A model generated the notes under the pieces. That model did no database searches. It had not been told where the DNA came from and was given only the letters and a program-made list of their open reading frames with translations. The translations under genes and the position numbers were made by a program. From Dactylis glomerata (Eukaryota; Streptophyta; Magnoliopsida; Poales; Poaceae): a stretch of DNA of 64,000 bases. The DNA lies in assembly GCA_007115705.1 (NCBI GenBank), contig QXEO01000881.1, forward strand, positions 372,001 through 436,000, given 5' to 3'. Positions 9,950 to 21,407 of the stretch are shown piece after piece (position 1 is the first letter of the stretch; every line of letters starts with the position of its first letter).

Positions 9950-11318
9950 TTTGCACTTTCTGCGCCTAGCTCAAAGGCATTAAAGAAAAGCACTCTTGGG
10001 AGATAACCCAATGTTTTTTACTTTCAGTACTTTTTCTTTTATTTGAGTCTTGGAAGTTATTACTACTGTAATAACCGCTCCTTATCCTTTTTATTTCGTT
10101 GTTGTGCCAAGAGAAGCCTCTAATTTGAGTGAGGTAAGATTTAGGGATGTTGCTGTCCTAAAACAGATTTCGGTGCTGCACCATAAAAATTCGTGAAAAT
10201 TCTCAGTATATATTTTGGACCTGCGATTTCTTGTGCATATGCCCCAAGTTATATCCAAACTTTCATTAGTTATACACTTTTTGATTTGAGAAACAGAAAA
10301 CCCTCTAAAAATTCGAGCTTTGTCAGCTGTTCTGTTTTGACAGATTTCTGCCAATATTTGTGTTTGCCTCTTTATTGCTTTCTTTTTGAGTTCTTTTGAT
10401 CACGGACCTTTTGGGGAAGTTGCTACAGTAGTATATGCTTTATTTGTGGTGGTTTTGAGTTGAAACCTGAAGCAAAAAGGGTTTGATTTATTATTATGCT
10501 TACACTAATGTTGCTAATAGAATTGTGTTTAGTTTTGTATGAAGGAAGTTTTCAAGTGTAGGGATTGGAGAATGATGAGATGAGTTGAAGAATGGACAAA
10601 AGCTCAAGCTTGGGGATGCCCATATCACCCCAAGAAATATCCAATAGGTACAAGCGTCAAAGCTTGGGGATGCCCCCGAGGCACCCCTTCTTCATCGGCA
10701 AAAATCAGGTCACCTTTCAACACACTATATTTTTATTGCTTCATGCATTATGCGTTTTTCAAATGAAAAGCTCTAGCACATGTTCAATCACTGCTTCCCT
10801 CTGTGAAGGGCCTTTCTTTTACTTTTATGTTGAGTCACCACCTTCTATCTTTATGCACCATCTAAGAGAGCATAGTTGCCATTCTGAGTATAATGTGCAT
10901 TGTCCCAAAGTTTTCATTGATTGATTCATGATGTTGGTTTCACTTGTTCTTAAATTACTTGTATCTAGTCTCCCTCTTAAACCTGAAGGTGTCCTATGCA
11001 TTTATGTTTTGCTCTCTCATGAAGGACAAGCTGAAAACTATTCGTATGTTTTTCCATATGATTTGAACACACGTTTGACATTCATTGTTTCATTTTTATG
11101 ATCTTTTGTTTGTGTTCATTTTCATGTTATAACATGGTTGCTAAGTTTCTTCTATCAACATTATATCTTTCATGCCCATGTTTTAAGTTCTTTTGATCCC
11201 AACACTCAATGCTTTACATAGATGATCAAGATTGTGTAGGTGCATGTCACCTCAAAAATTATTTCTTTTGTTATCACTTACCTACTCGAGGACGAGCAGG
11301 AGTTAAGCTTGGGGATGC
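9950..11318 (+). other. Non-coding 3' tail of L2b
   Basis: Directly after the stop lies the block TGCGCCTAGCTCAAAGGC, conserved after the stop in all four sister elements. The rest is T-rich, without a supportable gene, and shorter than the tails at 32039-34838 and 21408-23993: a middle segment is missing near 10758, where the sequence jumps from GCGTTTTTC to AAATGAAAAGCTCTAGC. It ends in the polypurine-like tract at about 11305-11318. Confidence 0.75.
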
Positions 11319-12964
11319 TGATACGTCTCAAACATATCTATAATTTTTGATGCTCCATTCTTGTTTTTACACCATTTGCTTAGTGTTTCGTTACACTTCG
11401 TGGCATTTTTATGCATTTTCCAGAACTAACCTATTAACGAGATGCCACAGTGCCAGTTCCCTGTTTTCTGCTGTTTTTGTGTTTTAGAAAAGTTACACGG
11501 GAAATATTCTCAGAATTGGACGAAACAAAAGCTGAACATCCAGAAATTTACCGAATCTTCTAGAGAACCGAAGAAGAGATGGAGGAGGGCCACAGGGCGG
11601 CCACACCATGAGGCAGCGCGGCCTGCCCCTGGCCCGTGCCCCTATGGGTTAGGCCACCCTGGCCCACCTCTGACGATGCCCCTTTGCCTATAAAGACCCC
11701 CCAATAGGAAAAACCTAAGGACCAGATCACTTTCCCAGAAACATATCGCGATCCGCCACCATCGTCGACCCGAGATCGGGAGGGTCTAGAAGCTCTTTCC
11801 GGTACCCTGCCGGAGAGGGGAATCACCACTGGAGGTCTTCTTCATCACCATGCTTGCCTTCGGCGCGATGAGTGAGTAGTCTACCTTGGACTATGGGTCC
11901 ATAGCAGTAGCTAGATGGTTGTCTTCTTGACCATGTGCTTCATATTTAGATCTCGTGAGCTGCCTTACATAATCGAGATCACCGTTATGTAATTCTACAT
12001 GTTGTGTTTGTTGGGATCCAATGAATATTGGTGTTATGATTGAGTTGATGTGCTGAATATTATCTTATGTTATCTCTATGTTGTTTATGATCTTGCATGC
12101 TCTCCGTTGTTAGTAGCTATCTTGGCCGAGTAGATACTAGTGACTCCAAGAGGGGGTATTTATGCTCGATAGTTGGGTTCATGCCTCTATTTAATCTGGG
12201 GGAGTGACAGAAACCTCTAAGATTGTAGATGTGTTGTTGCCACTAGGGAGAAAACAACATTCTTATGTCCAAGGGCATATGCTTTGTTTACATTACACAC
12301 TTTGCTTAATGCAGTTATCTGTTATTCGCAACTTAATACTTGTGAGGTTCTCGGATTGATTCCCCATGGGTGGATTATTAGTCATAGATGCAGTTGGATG
12401 GCGGTCTATGTATTTTGTTGTAATTCCCAGAGTAAATCTCATAGTGATCCTCTCGACATATGCACGTTGTATTTATTCTATCAATTGCCCAACTTTAATT
12501 TGTTTACCCAGCATGTGTTATTTATCTTATGGAGAGACACCACTAGTGAACTGTGGACCCCGGTCCTATTTCCTTTATATTGCTATCACCTGTTTACTTT
12601 ACTCGCACTGTTTACTTTCTCGCATACTATTATTGCTTTCCACTCGATACGCTCATACACTTTGTTTACAGCAAACCGGTGAGATTGACAACCTCATCGT
12701 AAGTTGGGAGCAAAGTATTTGGTTGTGTTGTGTGCAGGTTCCACGTTGCTACTAGTTGAAGATGCGCTAACACGTTAATCGTTAACGGCGCCCTTGTTGG
12801 AGTGTCACTAAGCTAGCAAGCATCACCTTCTGGAGTTTGGCTTTTTCCTGGACTGATAAACCTTGGTCTCTTACTGAGGGAAAACTCGCTGCTGTACTCA
12901 TCAAACCTTCCTCTTGGGGTTCCCAACTGGACAGTGATTTACACTATCACACACCGCCACTGCA
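11319..12964 (+). repeat. 3' LTR of L2b
   Basis: Begins TGATACGTCTCAAACATATC, ends CGCCACTGCA, followed by the TSD GTCTA. It is very similar to the 5' LTR, with scattered, mostly C/T or G/A differences. TATA box CCTATAAAG near 11687-11695. Confidence 0.92.
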
Positions 12965-12969
12965 GTCTA

Positions 12970-13913
12970 CAAAGATAGCTATTATCACCATTAGAAGGAA
13001 ACGGCCTATAGTTGTTACTAGCAAAATTGTTCCTATAAGCATTGTTGTTGAAATTATTATTTCTAATGAAGTTTACCTCAAAATGCTCTTCTTAAGCAAC
13101 CAAAGAGGCCAAAGGAACATTATTAGGATCTACATGAGTCCTATCATTTGAAAGCATAAGCATGATAGCATCAATCTTATCACTCAAGGAAGAGGTTTCC
13201 TCAACAGAATTTACCTTCTTACCTTGTGGAGCTCTCTCGATGTGCCATTCAGAATAATTTACCATCATATTGTCGAGAAGCTTTATTGCAGCGCCCAAGG
13301 TAAGGGACATAAAAGTGCCTCCAGCAGCTGAATCCAATAGGTTTCTTGAAGAAAAATTCAGTCCTGCATAAAAAGTTTGGACAATCATCCAAGTAGTTAG
13401 TCCATGAGTAGGGCAATTCTTTATCATAGATTTCATTCTTTCCCAAGCCTGAGCAACATGTTCATTATCAAACTGGCTAAACTTCATAATATTGCTACGC
13501 AAAGCTATAATCTTAGTAGGAGGATAGTATCTTCCAATAAAAGCATCCTTACACTTAGCCCATGAATCAATACTATTTTTAGGCAAAGACAGCAACCAAT
13601 CCTTAGCTTTTCCTCTCAAAGAAAAAGGAAACAACTTAAGCTTAATAATATCACTCTATACATCCTTATATTTTTGCATCTCACATAGCTCAACAAAATT
13701 GTTGAGGTGAGCTGCAGCATCATCAGTACTAGCACCAAAAAATTGCTCTTTCATAACAAGGTTCAACAAGGCAGGCTTAATCTCATAAAAATCAGCAGCA
13801 GGAGCAGGTGGCGCAATAGGAGTGCAGATAAAGTCACTATTATTAGTGCTAGTAAAATCACACAACTTGGTGTTCTCATGAGTACCCATTCTAGCAAAGC
13901 TAAAAGCAGACAA
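12970..13913 (-). pseudogene. gag N-terminus and capsid core of L1
   Basis: Structural gag protein, broken. The N-terminal frame starts MSAFSFARMGTHENTK at 13913 and runs to a single in-frame TAG at 13656-13658; the same frame then continues. The capsid core shows FPFSLRGKAKDWLLSLP, then WAKCKDAFIGRYYPPTK, and CPTHGLTTWMIVQTFYAGL with LLDSAAGGTFM, the classic Athila/gypsy retrotrans_gag pattern. A second stop (TAA) is at 13092-13094. An Asn-rich stretch follows, down to the insertion point at 12969, with the rest of the gene resuming at 7268. Only nonsense changes, no frameshift, are seen in this part. Confidence 0.85.
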
Positions 13914-14047
13914 GTAAAAACAACTAATAGGAAACTAATTTTTTTGTGTTTTTGATAAAACGATGCAAGTAAAAGTAAAGTAAAGCAAAACAATAAACAA
14001 AGTAAAGGATGTGCATGAGAAACTCCCCTTGCAAAAGTCTTCTTTTT

Positions 14048-14064
14048 CCCCGGCAACGGTGCCA
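14048..14064 (-). promoter_or_regulatory. Primer-binding site of L1
   Basis: On the minus strand TGGCACCGTTGCCGGGG, nine bases inside the LTR end at 14074. It is tRNA-Asp type with one change (A for G at the fifth base) relative to the sister elements. Confidence 0.8.
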
Positions 14065-14073
14065 GAAAATTTA

Positions 14074-14288
14074 TGCTTGTTGCGGGCAGGATGACCACCC
14101 AGTTGGGAACCCCAAGAGGAAGGTATGATGAGTATAGCAGCAAATTTTCCCTCAGTAAGAAACCAAGGTTTGTCGAATTCAGGAAAAAGCCAAACATCTG
14201 AAGATGATGCCCGCTAGCTTCGCAACAGCTCCGGACAATTTATAAGGCGCCTCGTCCAGGCTTTGCTTTGCGAGCGGCAACGTGGAAC
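14074..14288 (-). repeat. Inner (3') part of the L1 5' LTR
   Basis: First 215 bases of the L1 5' LTR, from its inner edge, cut by L2c at the TSD GGAAC (14284-14288). It continues at 38316-39732; together they give about 1632 bp, the family size. Confidence 0.88.
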
Positions 14289-15914
14289 TGATACGCCTCT
14301 AACGTATCCATAATTTTTGATGCTCCATGCTTGTTTTTACACCATTTGCTTAGTATTTTATTACACTTCGTGGCATTTTTATGCATTTTCTAGAACTAAC
14401 CTATTAACGAGATGCCACAGTGCCAGTTCCCTATTTTCTGCAGTTTTTGTGTTTTAGAAAAGTTACACAGGAAATATTCTTGGAATTGGACGAAACCAAA
14501 GCCAGTCGTCCAGATATTTTACGGAGCTTCCAGAAGACCGGAGAGAAGACGGAGAGGGGCCACAGGGCGCCCACACCACAGGGCAGCGCGGCCTATGGCT
14601 GGCCAGCGCCCCCTGGTGGTGAGGCCACCCTGGCCCACCTCTGATGCCACCTCTTCGCCTATAAAGACCCCCCGACGGGAAAAACCTAAAGACCCGATCA
14701 CTTTTCCAGAACACATCGCGATCCACCGCCGCCATCAACCCGAAGATTGGGAGGGTCTAGAAGCTCTTCCCGATACCCTGCCGGAGAGGGGAATCACCAC
14801 CGGAGGTCTTCTTCATCGCCATGCTTGCCTCCGGCGCGATGAGTGAGTAGTCTACCTTGGACTATGGGTCCATAGCAGTAGCTAGTTGGTTGTCTTCTCC
14901 ACCATGTGCTTCATGTTTAGATCTCGTGAGCTACTTTACATGATCGAGATCACCGTTATGTAATTCTACATGTTTTGTTTGTTGGGATCCAATGACTATT
15001 GGTGTTATGATTGAGTTGAAGTACTGAATTTTATCTTATTTTATCTCTATGTTGTTTATGATCTTGCATGCTCTCCGTTGTCAGTAGCTAGTGACTCCAA
15101 GAGGGGGTATTTATGCTCGATAGTGGGTTCATGCCTCTATTTAATCTGGGGGCATGACAGAAACCTCTAAGGTTGTAGATGCGCTATTGCTACTAGGGGG
15201 AAAACAACATTCATATGCTCGAGGGCATATGCTTTGTTTACATTACACACTTTGCTTAATGCAGTTATCTGTTGTTCACAACTTAATACTTGTGGAGTTC
15301 TCGAATTGATTCGCCACAAGTGGATTATTAGTCATAGATGCAGTTGGATGGCGGTCTATGTATCTTGTTGTAATGCCCAGAGTAAATCTCATAGTGATCC
15401 TCTTGACATATTACGTTGTCTTTATTCTATCAATTGCCCAACTGTAATTTGTTTACCCAGCATGTGTTATTTTATCTTCTGGAGAGACACCACTAGTGAA
15501 CTATGGACCCCAGTCCTATTTCCTTTATATTGCTATCACCTATTTACTTTACTCGCATTGTTTACTTTACTCACATACTATTATTATTTTCCACTCGATA
15601 CGCTCATTCTTTTGTTTACAGCAAACCGGTGAGATTGACAACCTCATCGTAAGTTGGGAACAAAGTATTTGGTTGTGTTGTGTGCAGGTTCCGCATTGCA
15701 GCTGGCAAAGCAAAGCACTGGACGAGGCGCCTTATAAATTGTCCAGAGCTGTCGCAAGCTAGCAAGCATCACCTTCAGTCGTTTGGCTTCTTCCCCTTCG
15801 GATCGATAAACCTTGGTTTCTTACTGAGGGAAAACCTTGCTGCTATATTCATCATACCTTCCTCTTGGGGTTCCCAACTGGATGGTGAAAAACTATCAAC
15901 ACCGTTCCACATCA
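14289..15914 (+). repeat. 5' LTR of L2c
   Basis: Begins TGATACGCCTCTAACG, ends GTTCCACATCA (1626 bp). CCTATAAAG near 14658-14666 is the likely TATA box. Confidence 0.9.
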
Positions 15915-15924
15915 AGCTCTTTTC

Positions 15925-15941
15925 TGGCGCCGTTGCCGGGG
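15925..15941 (+). promoter_or_regulatory. Primer-binding site of L2c
   Basis: TGGCGCCGTTGCCGGGG, complementary to the tRNA-Asp 3' end, ten bases after the LTR. Confidence 0.85.
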
Positions 15942-16095
15942 AGGAAAAAGAAGACTTTTGCAAGGGGAGTTTCGCACGCACATCCTTTACTTTGTTTTAA
16001 GTTTTGCTTTACTTTATTTTTACTTGCATCGTTTTATCAAAAACACAAAAAAATTAGTTTCCTTTATAGTTGTTATTTCTTTACTCTAGTTCATT

Positions 16096-16528
16096 ATGTT
16101 GTTCCCTAAGTACGTTTTGGAGGACCTCTCAGTAGGTAGTGGTTCAATTATTGGGAAAAGTAACATTGAGGAGTTCTTTAATCATATTAGTATGCATAAA
16201 GATGTTGAGAGAAAGTCTTTGGCTGAGCTTGCTCCTAGTTATGAAGTTGCTTCTGCTTATTTAATTCACGTGTTAAAAGCTAGGTTTGCTAGCCTTAATC
16301 CTTACACCCAATGAAGATTTTAGAGTGCCAATACCTTGTAAACTTGTAGGAATTCATGATGCTTTGGAAAAGAATTTTAGTTGGATTTGTCCTGAAAACT
16401 TTTTTGATGAAAGTAGTGTACCAAAGAGTGATCATAAAGGGTTTTCAAAAACTCATTTGGACACAATTCAATTCATTGTTGAAAAGACTCCTATAGTGGA
16501 TCTTAATGCTTCTTTCGATGTTACTTGA
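16096..16528 (+). pseudogene. Deleted copy of the unknown 194-residue ORF
   Basis: Closely similar to the intact ORF at 20823-21407. It starts MLFPKYVLEDLSVGSG and runs 72 codons to a stop after LNPYTQ. Compared with the intact copy, about 161 bp are missing at 16303-16311, at a short shared CACAA/CACCCAA stretch, which shifts the frame. The second half then reads on in another frame (PIPCKLVGIHDALEKNF, NFFDESSVP) to the stop at 16526-16528. The deletion looks like slippage or illegitimate recombination between short repeats. The product, if any, would be a 72-residue peptide. Confidence 0.8.
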
Positions 16529-16695
16529 TTCGCACTTTCTGCGCCTAGCTCAAAGGCGTTAAAGAAAAGCACTCTTGGGAGATAACCCAATGTTTTTACA
16601 TTCAGTTCTTTTTCTTTTATTTGAGTCTTGGAAGTTATTACTACTGTAATAACCTCTCCATATCTTTTTTATTTCGTTTTTGTGCCAAGAGAAGC

Positions 16696-17564
16696 TATCG
16701 ATGGATTTCGTGTCACAAGAACACGGGGTACCACGCGACGGACCCAAAGATTCGAAAGCAGGGGGCTGAACGTGGGAGATCTTGGATCGCAACAAAACAC
16801 GGTGACGGGAGACACCGAGCTTTACCCAGGTCCAGGGCCCTCGTGGAGAGGTAAAGCCCCTACTTCCTGCCTTCTTGTATTACGATGCGACACCTCGCGA
16901 GGAGTACAAGGTCTTGGTTACAGAGCTCTAACTGGCTGGAGGTAGAAGAACCTACTTAGCCTAGCTAGGAGCCCGAAGATGAAGATCGGATCCCCTCTAA
17001 GGGGTGGCCTCCCCTCCTTTTATAGCACCCAGGACCTCCTTCCCCTTATCGTCTTGGGGAAGGGGTTGCCACACATGGCCAAGGAGGGACGACAGCTGTA
17101 GACTTGGGTCTTCTGTGGACGTAGTCTTCGTAGAGTAGTGGCGCCGGTCCATAGGAGTGGGTGAATGAAGCTGACGTCCTCCTCTGGCGCCCTGCACCGT
17201 CCACCCTATTTTTAGGGGGGTGGCCAACAACCACTGCGCCGCTTTATGCAGGCACGGCGAAAGTTGGTCTCCTCCCTGCCGGGGGTAGCATGGCGGTACA
17301 CAGTCTTCTACTCTTATCTTCTTGCTCAGCACGGAAACGTGCCGAGCTGACGTGGATGTGGTCCTTCCCCTCACGCTAAACAGCTCGTGAGGAGATCTTC
17401 TGGTCCTTAGCTGTTTAGCCGTCGTTCTCCTCATGAGGTGCCTCCTCATGAGGGTCTTCTCCATTGGGCTTCGGCCGTTGCTTCTCCCCTGGGCCAAAGC
17501 TAGGCCATTGAAGGGGCCCAGGAGCAGGTGGACCGGGATACCCCGGTATCCAGAACACCAACAG
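16696..17564 (-). repeat. 3' LTR of L3 (left copy)
   Basis: On the plus strand it runs TATCGATGGATTTCG to CACCAACA, 869 bp; the terminal TG has mutated to TA. Compared with the right LTR it lacks about 40 bp near 16810. Confidence 0.85.
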
Positions 17565-17968
17565 TAGCCCCCGGGAGTCTGGTCCGCGAATGCGTCCTCT
17601 TGAGGGAGCGAAGGGCCAGGGGCCCCCAGAAGCTGTTGGACCCTCCAATGGCACGCGTCAATCGTGCGGTCAGAGGACCATGTGAAGATGTAGGAACCGC
17701 AGACCCGTGGCGCCCCTGCAGTTGGCGAGACGGAGTGGCATGGAGATCGTGCTTAGTGGGTGGAGTAACGGGCGTTTTCGAACCATCGCATCAAGGGCGA
17801 CATTTCAGAAACCGCGCCCTCCCTGCCTCCTTTGAAGCTTAGCTGAGAAGGCTCCTTCTCCTCCTTCATAGCACATCGTCGCCGCCGCGCCCCTTTCCCG
17901 AAGAACTTGCGCATCCAAATCCCCTTAGCTTTCGATTCTCCCGCTGCAACTCGCCCCCGCCCAGAGCC

Positions 17969-19005
17969 ATGGCACTGTGCAGGGCCACCGGAGCAGCGAG
18001 GCCTTCTGGGGCGGCGCCGCAGCCGGCGGCGCCCCTGGTCGACTCCCGCATCAAGAGCAGCCGCATGCTCCAGACCGTCCGAGAGATGGTCGAGAGTAAG
18101 AACAGCGAGTGGGGCACCACCCGCATCTGGCACGGCCGCACGCCACGGGACACTCTACCCGCGACGACGCAGCCCTTCTTCCTCTTCTCTATCTTCACCG
18201 GCCTGGTGCCGCCGTTCTCCCCCTTCTTCCTGGCGATCTTGGAGACCTACGGGATCCAGGCCATCCACCTGCACCCCAAGTCCGTCACCATGCTGGCGGT
18301 CTTCGCCTACGCCTGCGAGGCGTGGATTGGCATCAAGCCATCGGTGGTGTACTTCCGCCACCTCTTCTCCCTCCGGTCCTCTGGGCTGAACCAGAGTTCC
18401 GGCTGTGTCTCCTTCATCGCCACCGCCGGGACGGAGGGTGACTTCATCGACTTGAAGTGGATGAAGAAAGTTGAAGACTTCCGGAGCCGCTGGCTCTTCG
18501 TTGACATCCTAGAAGAATCCGAGCTCTTCCTTATCACCGGAGTGCCCCCCACCAAGCTCACCACCTGGGCCAGCGAGGCCCTCCCTGATGAGGCCCTGAA
18601 GACCCTTCGCCCGCAGATCTATGACCTCCGGAAGGCTGGCGTCACGGGGACCATGATCAGAGTGGAGTTCGTCACCTGGCGCATCGTCCCTCTGCAGGAC
18701 CACCGCCAGAACATCTGGATGCACTGGGCTGGAGACGACCTCCAGCTTCACACCAGCGAGCTCAACGCCGACGCTCGGGAGGAGGTAATCAGAGCTTTCT
18801 TCTCCTCCGCCGCTGTTCCCACCATTCCGCGCACCGCCCTGCCGATCTACAACTTGGGCGCTCGGGAGACCAGCCGCGTCACGGCTGGGATCTTGAAGTT
18901 TAACGCCTGGGGCCCATTCCTCGCTAATGGCATCGTGCCCAGCCCTCTTCCGAGCGTGCCGGCGGCCAGCTCGGAACAAGACTCAGTGGCGCGAGGGGCG
19001 GGGCC
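17969..19005 (+). pseudogene. Antisense gene of L3, segment 1: PF04195-like N-terminal domain
   Basis: Plus-strand frame opposite to the gag of the same element. It starts MALCRATGAARPSG and contains the region typical of the plant 'putative gypsy type transposon' family (PF04195, Transposase_28): FSPFFLAILETYGIQAIHLHP, then VFAYACEAWIGIKPSVVYFRHLF and a later WLFVDILEESELF. This match is from pattern recognition. The frame is open until the L4 insertion at 19006, whose TSD GGGCC (19001-19005) ends the segment. The family occurs as an extra ORF in Tat-lineage elements; its function is unknown. It continues at 25626 and 28163. Confidence 0.78.
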
Positions 19006-20636
19006 TGATACGTCTCAAACGTATCTATAATTTTTGATGCTCCATGCTTGTTTTTACACCATTTGTATATTGTTTCGTTACACTTAGTGGCATTTTTATG
19101 CATTTTCCGGAACTAACCTATTAACAAGTGCCACAGTGCCAGTTTCCCGTTTTCTGCTGTTTTTGTGTTTCAGAAGTGATACACAGGAAATATTCTCGGA
19201 ATTGGATGAAACAAGATCCTGAAGTCTTATATCAAGGGGAGGCTTCCAGACATCCGAAGAGCTGACGGAGGGGGGCCACGTGGGCCCCAGACACAGGGGC
19301 GGCGCGGCCACCCCCCTGGCCGCGCCAGCCCCGTGTGAGGGGGCGTGGTCCCTCCTCTGACATCGCCCCTTCGCCTATATATACCCCCTGACAAGAAAAA
19401 CCTAAAGACCCGATCAGTTTTCCAGAACACATCGCGATCCGCCGCCGCCGTCGACCCGAAGATCAGGAGGGTCCAGAAGCTCTTCCCGGCACCCTGCCGG
19501 AGAGGGGAATCGCCACCGGAGGTCTTCTTCATCGCCATGCTTGCCTCTGGTGCGATGAGTGAGTAGTCTACCTTGGACTATGGGTCCATAGCAGTAGCTA
19601 GATGGTTGTCTTCTCCACCATGTGCTTCATGTTTAGATCTCATGAGCTGCCCTACATGATTGAGATCACCGTTATGTAATTCTATGATGTTGGTTTGTTG
19701 GGATCCGATGAATATTGGTGTTTATGATTAAGTTGCTGTACTGAATTATATCTTTTGTTATCTCTATGTTGTTTATGATCTTGCATGCTCTCCGTTGTTA
19801 GTAGCTATCTTGGCCGAGTAGTTGCTAGTGACTCCAAGAGGGGGTATTTATGCTAGATAGTGGGTTCATGCCTCTATTTCACCTGGGGGAGTGACAGAAA
19901 CCTCTAAGGTGGTAGATGTGCTGTTGCTACTAGGGAGAAAACAACATTCATATGCTCAAGGGCATATGCTTTGTTTACATTACACACTTTGCTTAATGCA
20001 ATTATCTGTTGTTCGCAACTTAATACTTTTGGGGTGTTCGGATTGATATCCCCGAGGGTGGATTATTAGTCATAGATGCAGTTGGATGGCGGTCTATGTA
20101 TTTTGTTGTAATGCCCAGAGTAAATCTCATAGTGATCTTCTTGACATATCACGTTATCTTTATTCTATCAATTGCCCAACTGTAATTTGTTTACCCAGCA
20201 TGTTATTTTATCTATGGAGAGACACCACTAGTGAACTGTGGACCCCGGTCCTATTTTAATCATATTGCAATCACCTGTTTACTTTTCCCGCACTGTTTAC
20301 TTTACTCGCATACTACTATTGTTTTCCACTCGATACACTCATAACCTTTGTTTCAAGCAAACCGGTGAGATTGACAACCTCATCGCAAGTTGGGAGCAAA
20401 GTATTTGTTTGTTTGTGTAGGTTCCACGTTGCAGCTAGCAAGCAAAGCTTGGACGAGGCGCCATATATAAATTGTCCGCTGCTGTCGCAAACTAGCAAGC
20501 ATCACCTTCAGCTGTCATTTGTCTGCTTTTCTCCTGAACGATAAACCTTGGTTTCTTACTGAGGGAAAACGAGCTACTATACTCATCATACCTTCCTCTT
20601 GGGGTTCCCAACGGGCTGGTCATTCACCACGCATCA
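19006..20636 (+). repeat. 5' LTR of L4
   Basis: TGATACGTCTCAAACG to CACCACGCATCA. It belongs to a sub-type with the TATA box CCTATATATACC (about 19374-19385), distinct from the CTATAAAG of L2b and L2c and shared with the solo LTR at 26565. Confidence 0.92.
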
Positions 20637-20647
20637 AGCTCTTTTTC

Positions 20648-20664
20648 TGGCGCCGTTGCCGGGG
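20648..20664 (+). promoter_or_regulatory. Primer-binding site of L4
   Basis: TGGCGCCGTTGCCGGGG, tRNA-Asp type, 11 bases after the LTR end. Confidence 0.88.
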
Positions 20665-20822
20665 AAAAGTGGAAGACTTCTGCGAGGGGAGTTTTTCGCA
20701 CACACATTCTTTACATTGTTATTTGTTTTGCTTTATTTTATTTTACCTGCATTGCTTTTTATATCAAAAACCCAAAAAAATTAGAATCCTTGGTAGTTGT
20801 TATTTCTTTACTTTAGTTTATC

Positions 20823-21407
20823 ATGTTGTTCCCTGAGTTCGTTCTGGAGGACCTCTCTGTAGGGAGTGGTTCGATTATTGGCAAAAGTAACATTGAGGAG
20901 TTCTTTAATCACATTATTATGCATAAGGAAGTTGAGGAAAAGTCTTTGGTTGAGTTAGCTCCTAGTATTGAAGTTGCTTCTTCTTATTTAATTCACATGT
21001 TGGAAACTAGGTTTGCTAGTCTTAATCCTTTCACACAATACATGTTTCTTAAGCTTCATGAAATTGAGGATCCCGAAAAGAAAGCTTTTATCTTAGAAAC
21101 CTTGCGCACAGAATTTAGAGATGTTGCAATTGAGGCTAGGAAAGTTTTTAAGAAGTTTAATAAGCTTGGCTCGCCTGTTGAAATTGTTGGTACACCCAAC
21201 AAAGATTTTAGAATGCCAATACCCTGTAAACTTGTAGGAATTCATGATGCCTTGGAAACAAATTTTAGTTGGATTTGCCCTGAAAATCTTTTTGATGAAA
21301 ATAGTGTACCAAGGCGTGACTACAAGGGGTACTCAAAACCTCAATTGGATAGTATTCATATCTTTGTTCCTGTGGATCCTAATGCTTCATCACTTGATAT
21401 TACTTGA
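20823..21407 (+). CDS. Unknown 194-residue ORF carried by L4
   Basis: Intact frame that I do not recognise. It starts MLFPEFVLEDLSVGSGSIIG at the first ATG after the primer site. Visible features: an acidic/hydrophobic N-terminal helix region (NIEEFFNHIIMHKEVEEKSL), a likely helical middle (FLKLHEIEDPEKKAFILETL, then EARKVFKKFNKLG), and a C-terminal part with FRMPIPCKLVGIHDALETNF and NFSWICPENLFDENSVP. No signal peptide, membrane segment, zinc knuckle, retropepsin motif or gag core is visible. The last residues VDPNASSLDIT match the end of the gag-protease ORF of L2b, and the DNA after the stop is the same conserved block, so this ORF sits where gag-protease sits in its relatives. A second, deleted copy at 16096-16528 shows the ORF is a regular part of this sub-family. 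It could be an acquired host fragment or a very diverged gag; the sequence does not decide. Confidence 0.75.
   Translation: MLFPEFVLEDLSVGSGSIIGKSNIEEFFNHIIMHKEVEEKSLVELAPSIEVASSYLIHMLETRFASLNPFTQYMFLKLHEIEDPEKKAFILETLRTEFRDVAIEARKVFKKFNKLGSPVEIVGTPNKDFRMPIPCKLVGIHDALETNFSWICPENLFDENSVPRRDYKGYSKPQLDSIHIFVPVDPNASSLDIT

Larger units (their letters stand above)
7274..12964 (+). mobile_element. L2b: non-autonomous Athila-like element, TSD GTCTA
   Basis: Complete 5.7-kb element inserted in the gag frame of L1. It has LTRs of 1648 and 1646 bp, flanked by GTCTA at 7269-7273 and 12965-12969. The internal 2.4 kb holds a primer site, one ORF of about 290 codons and a non-coding tail ending in a polypurine-like AAGCTTGGGGATGC. 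There is no reverse transcriptase or integrase. Orientation is opposite to its host L1, to which it is related in LTR and tail sequence. Confidence 0.93.
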
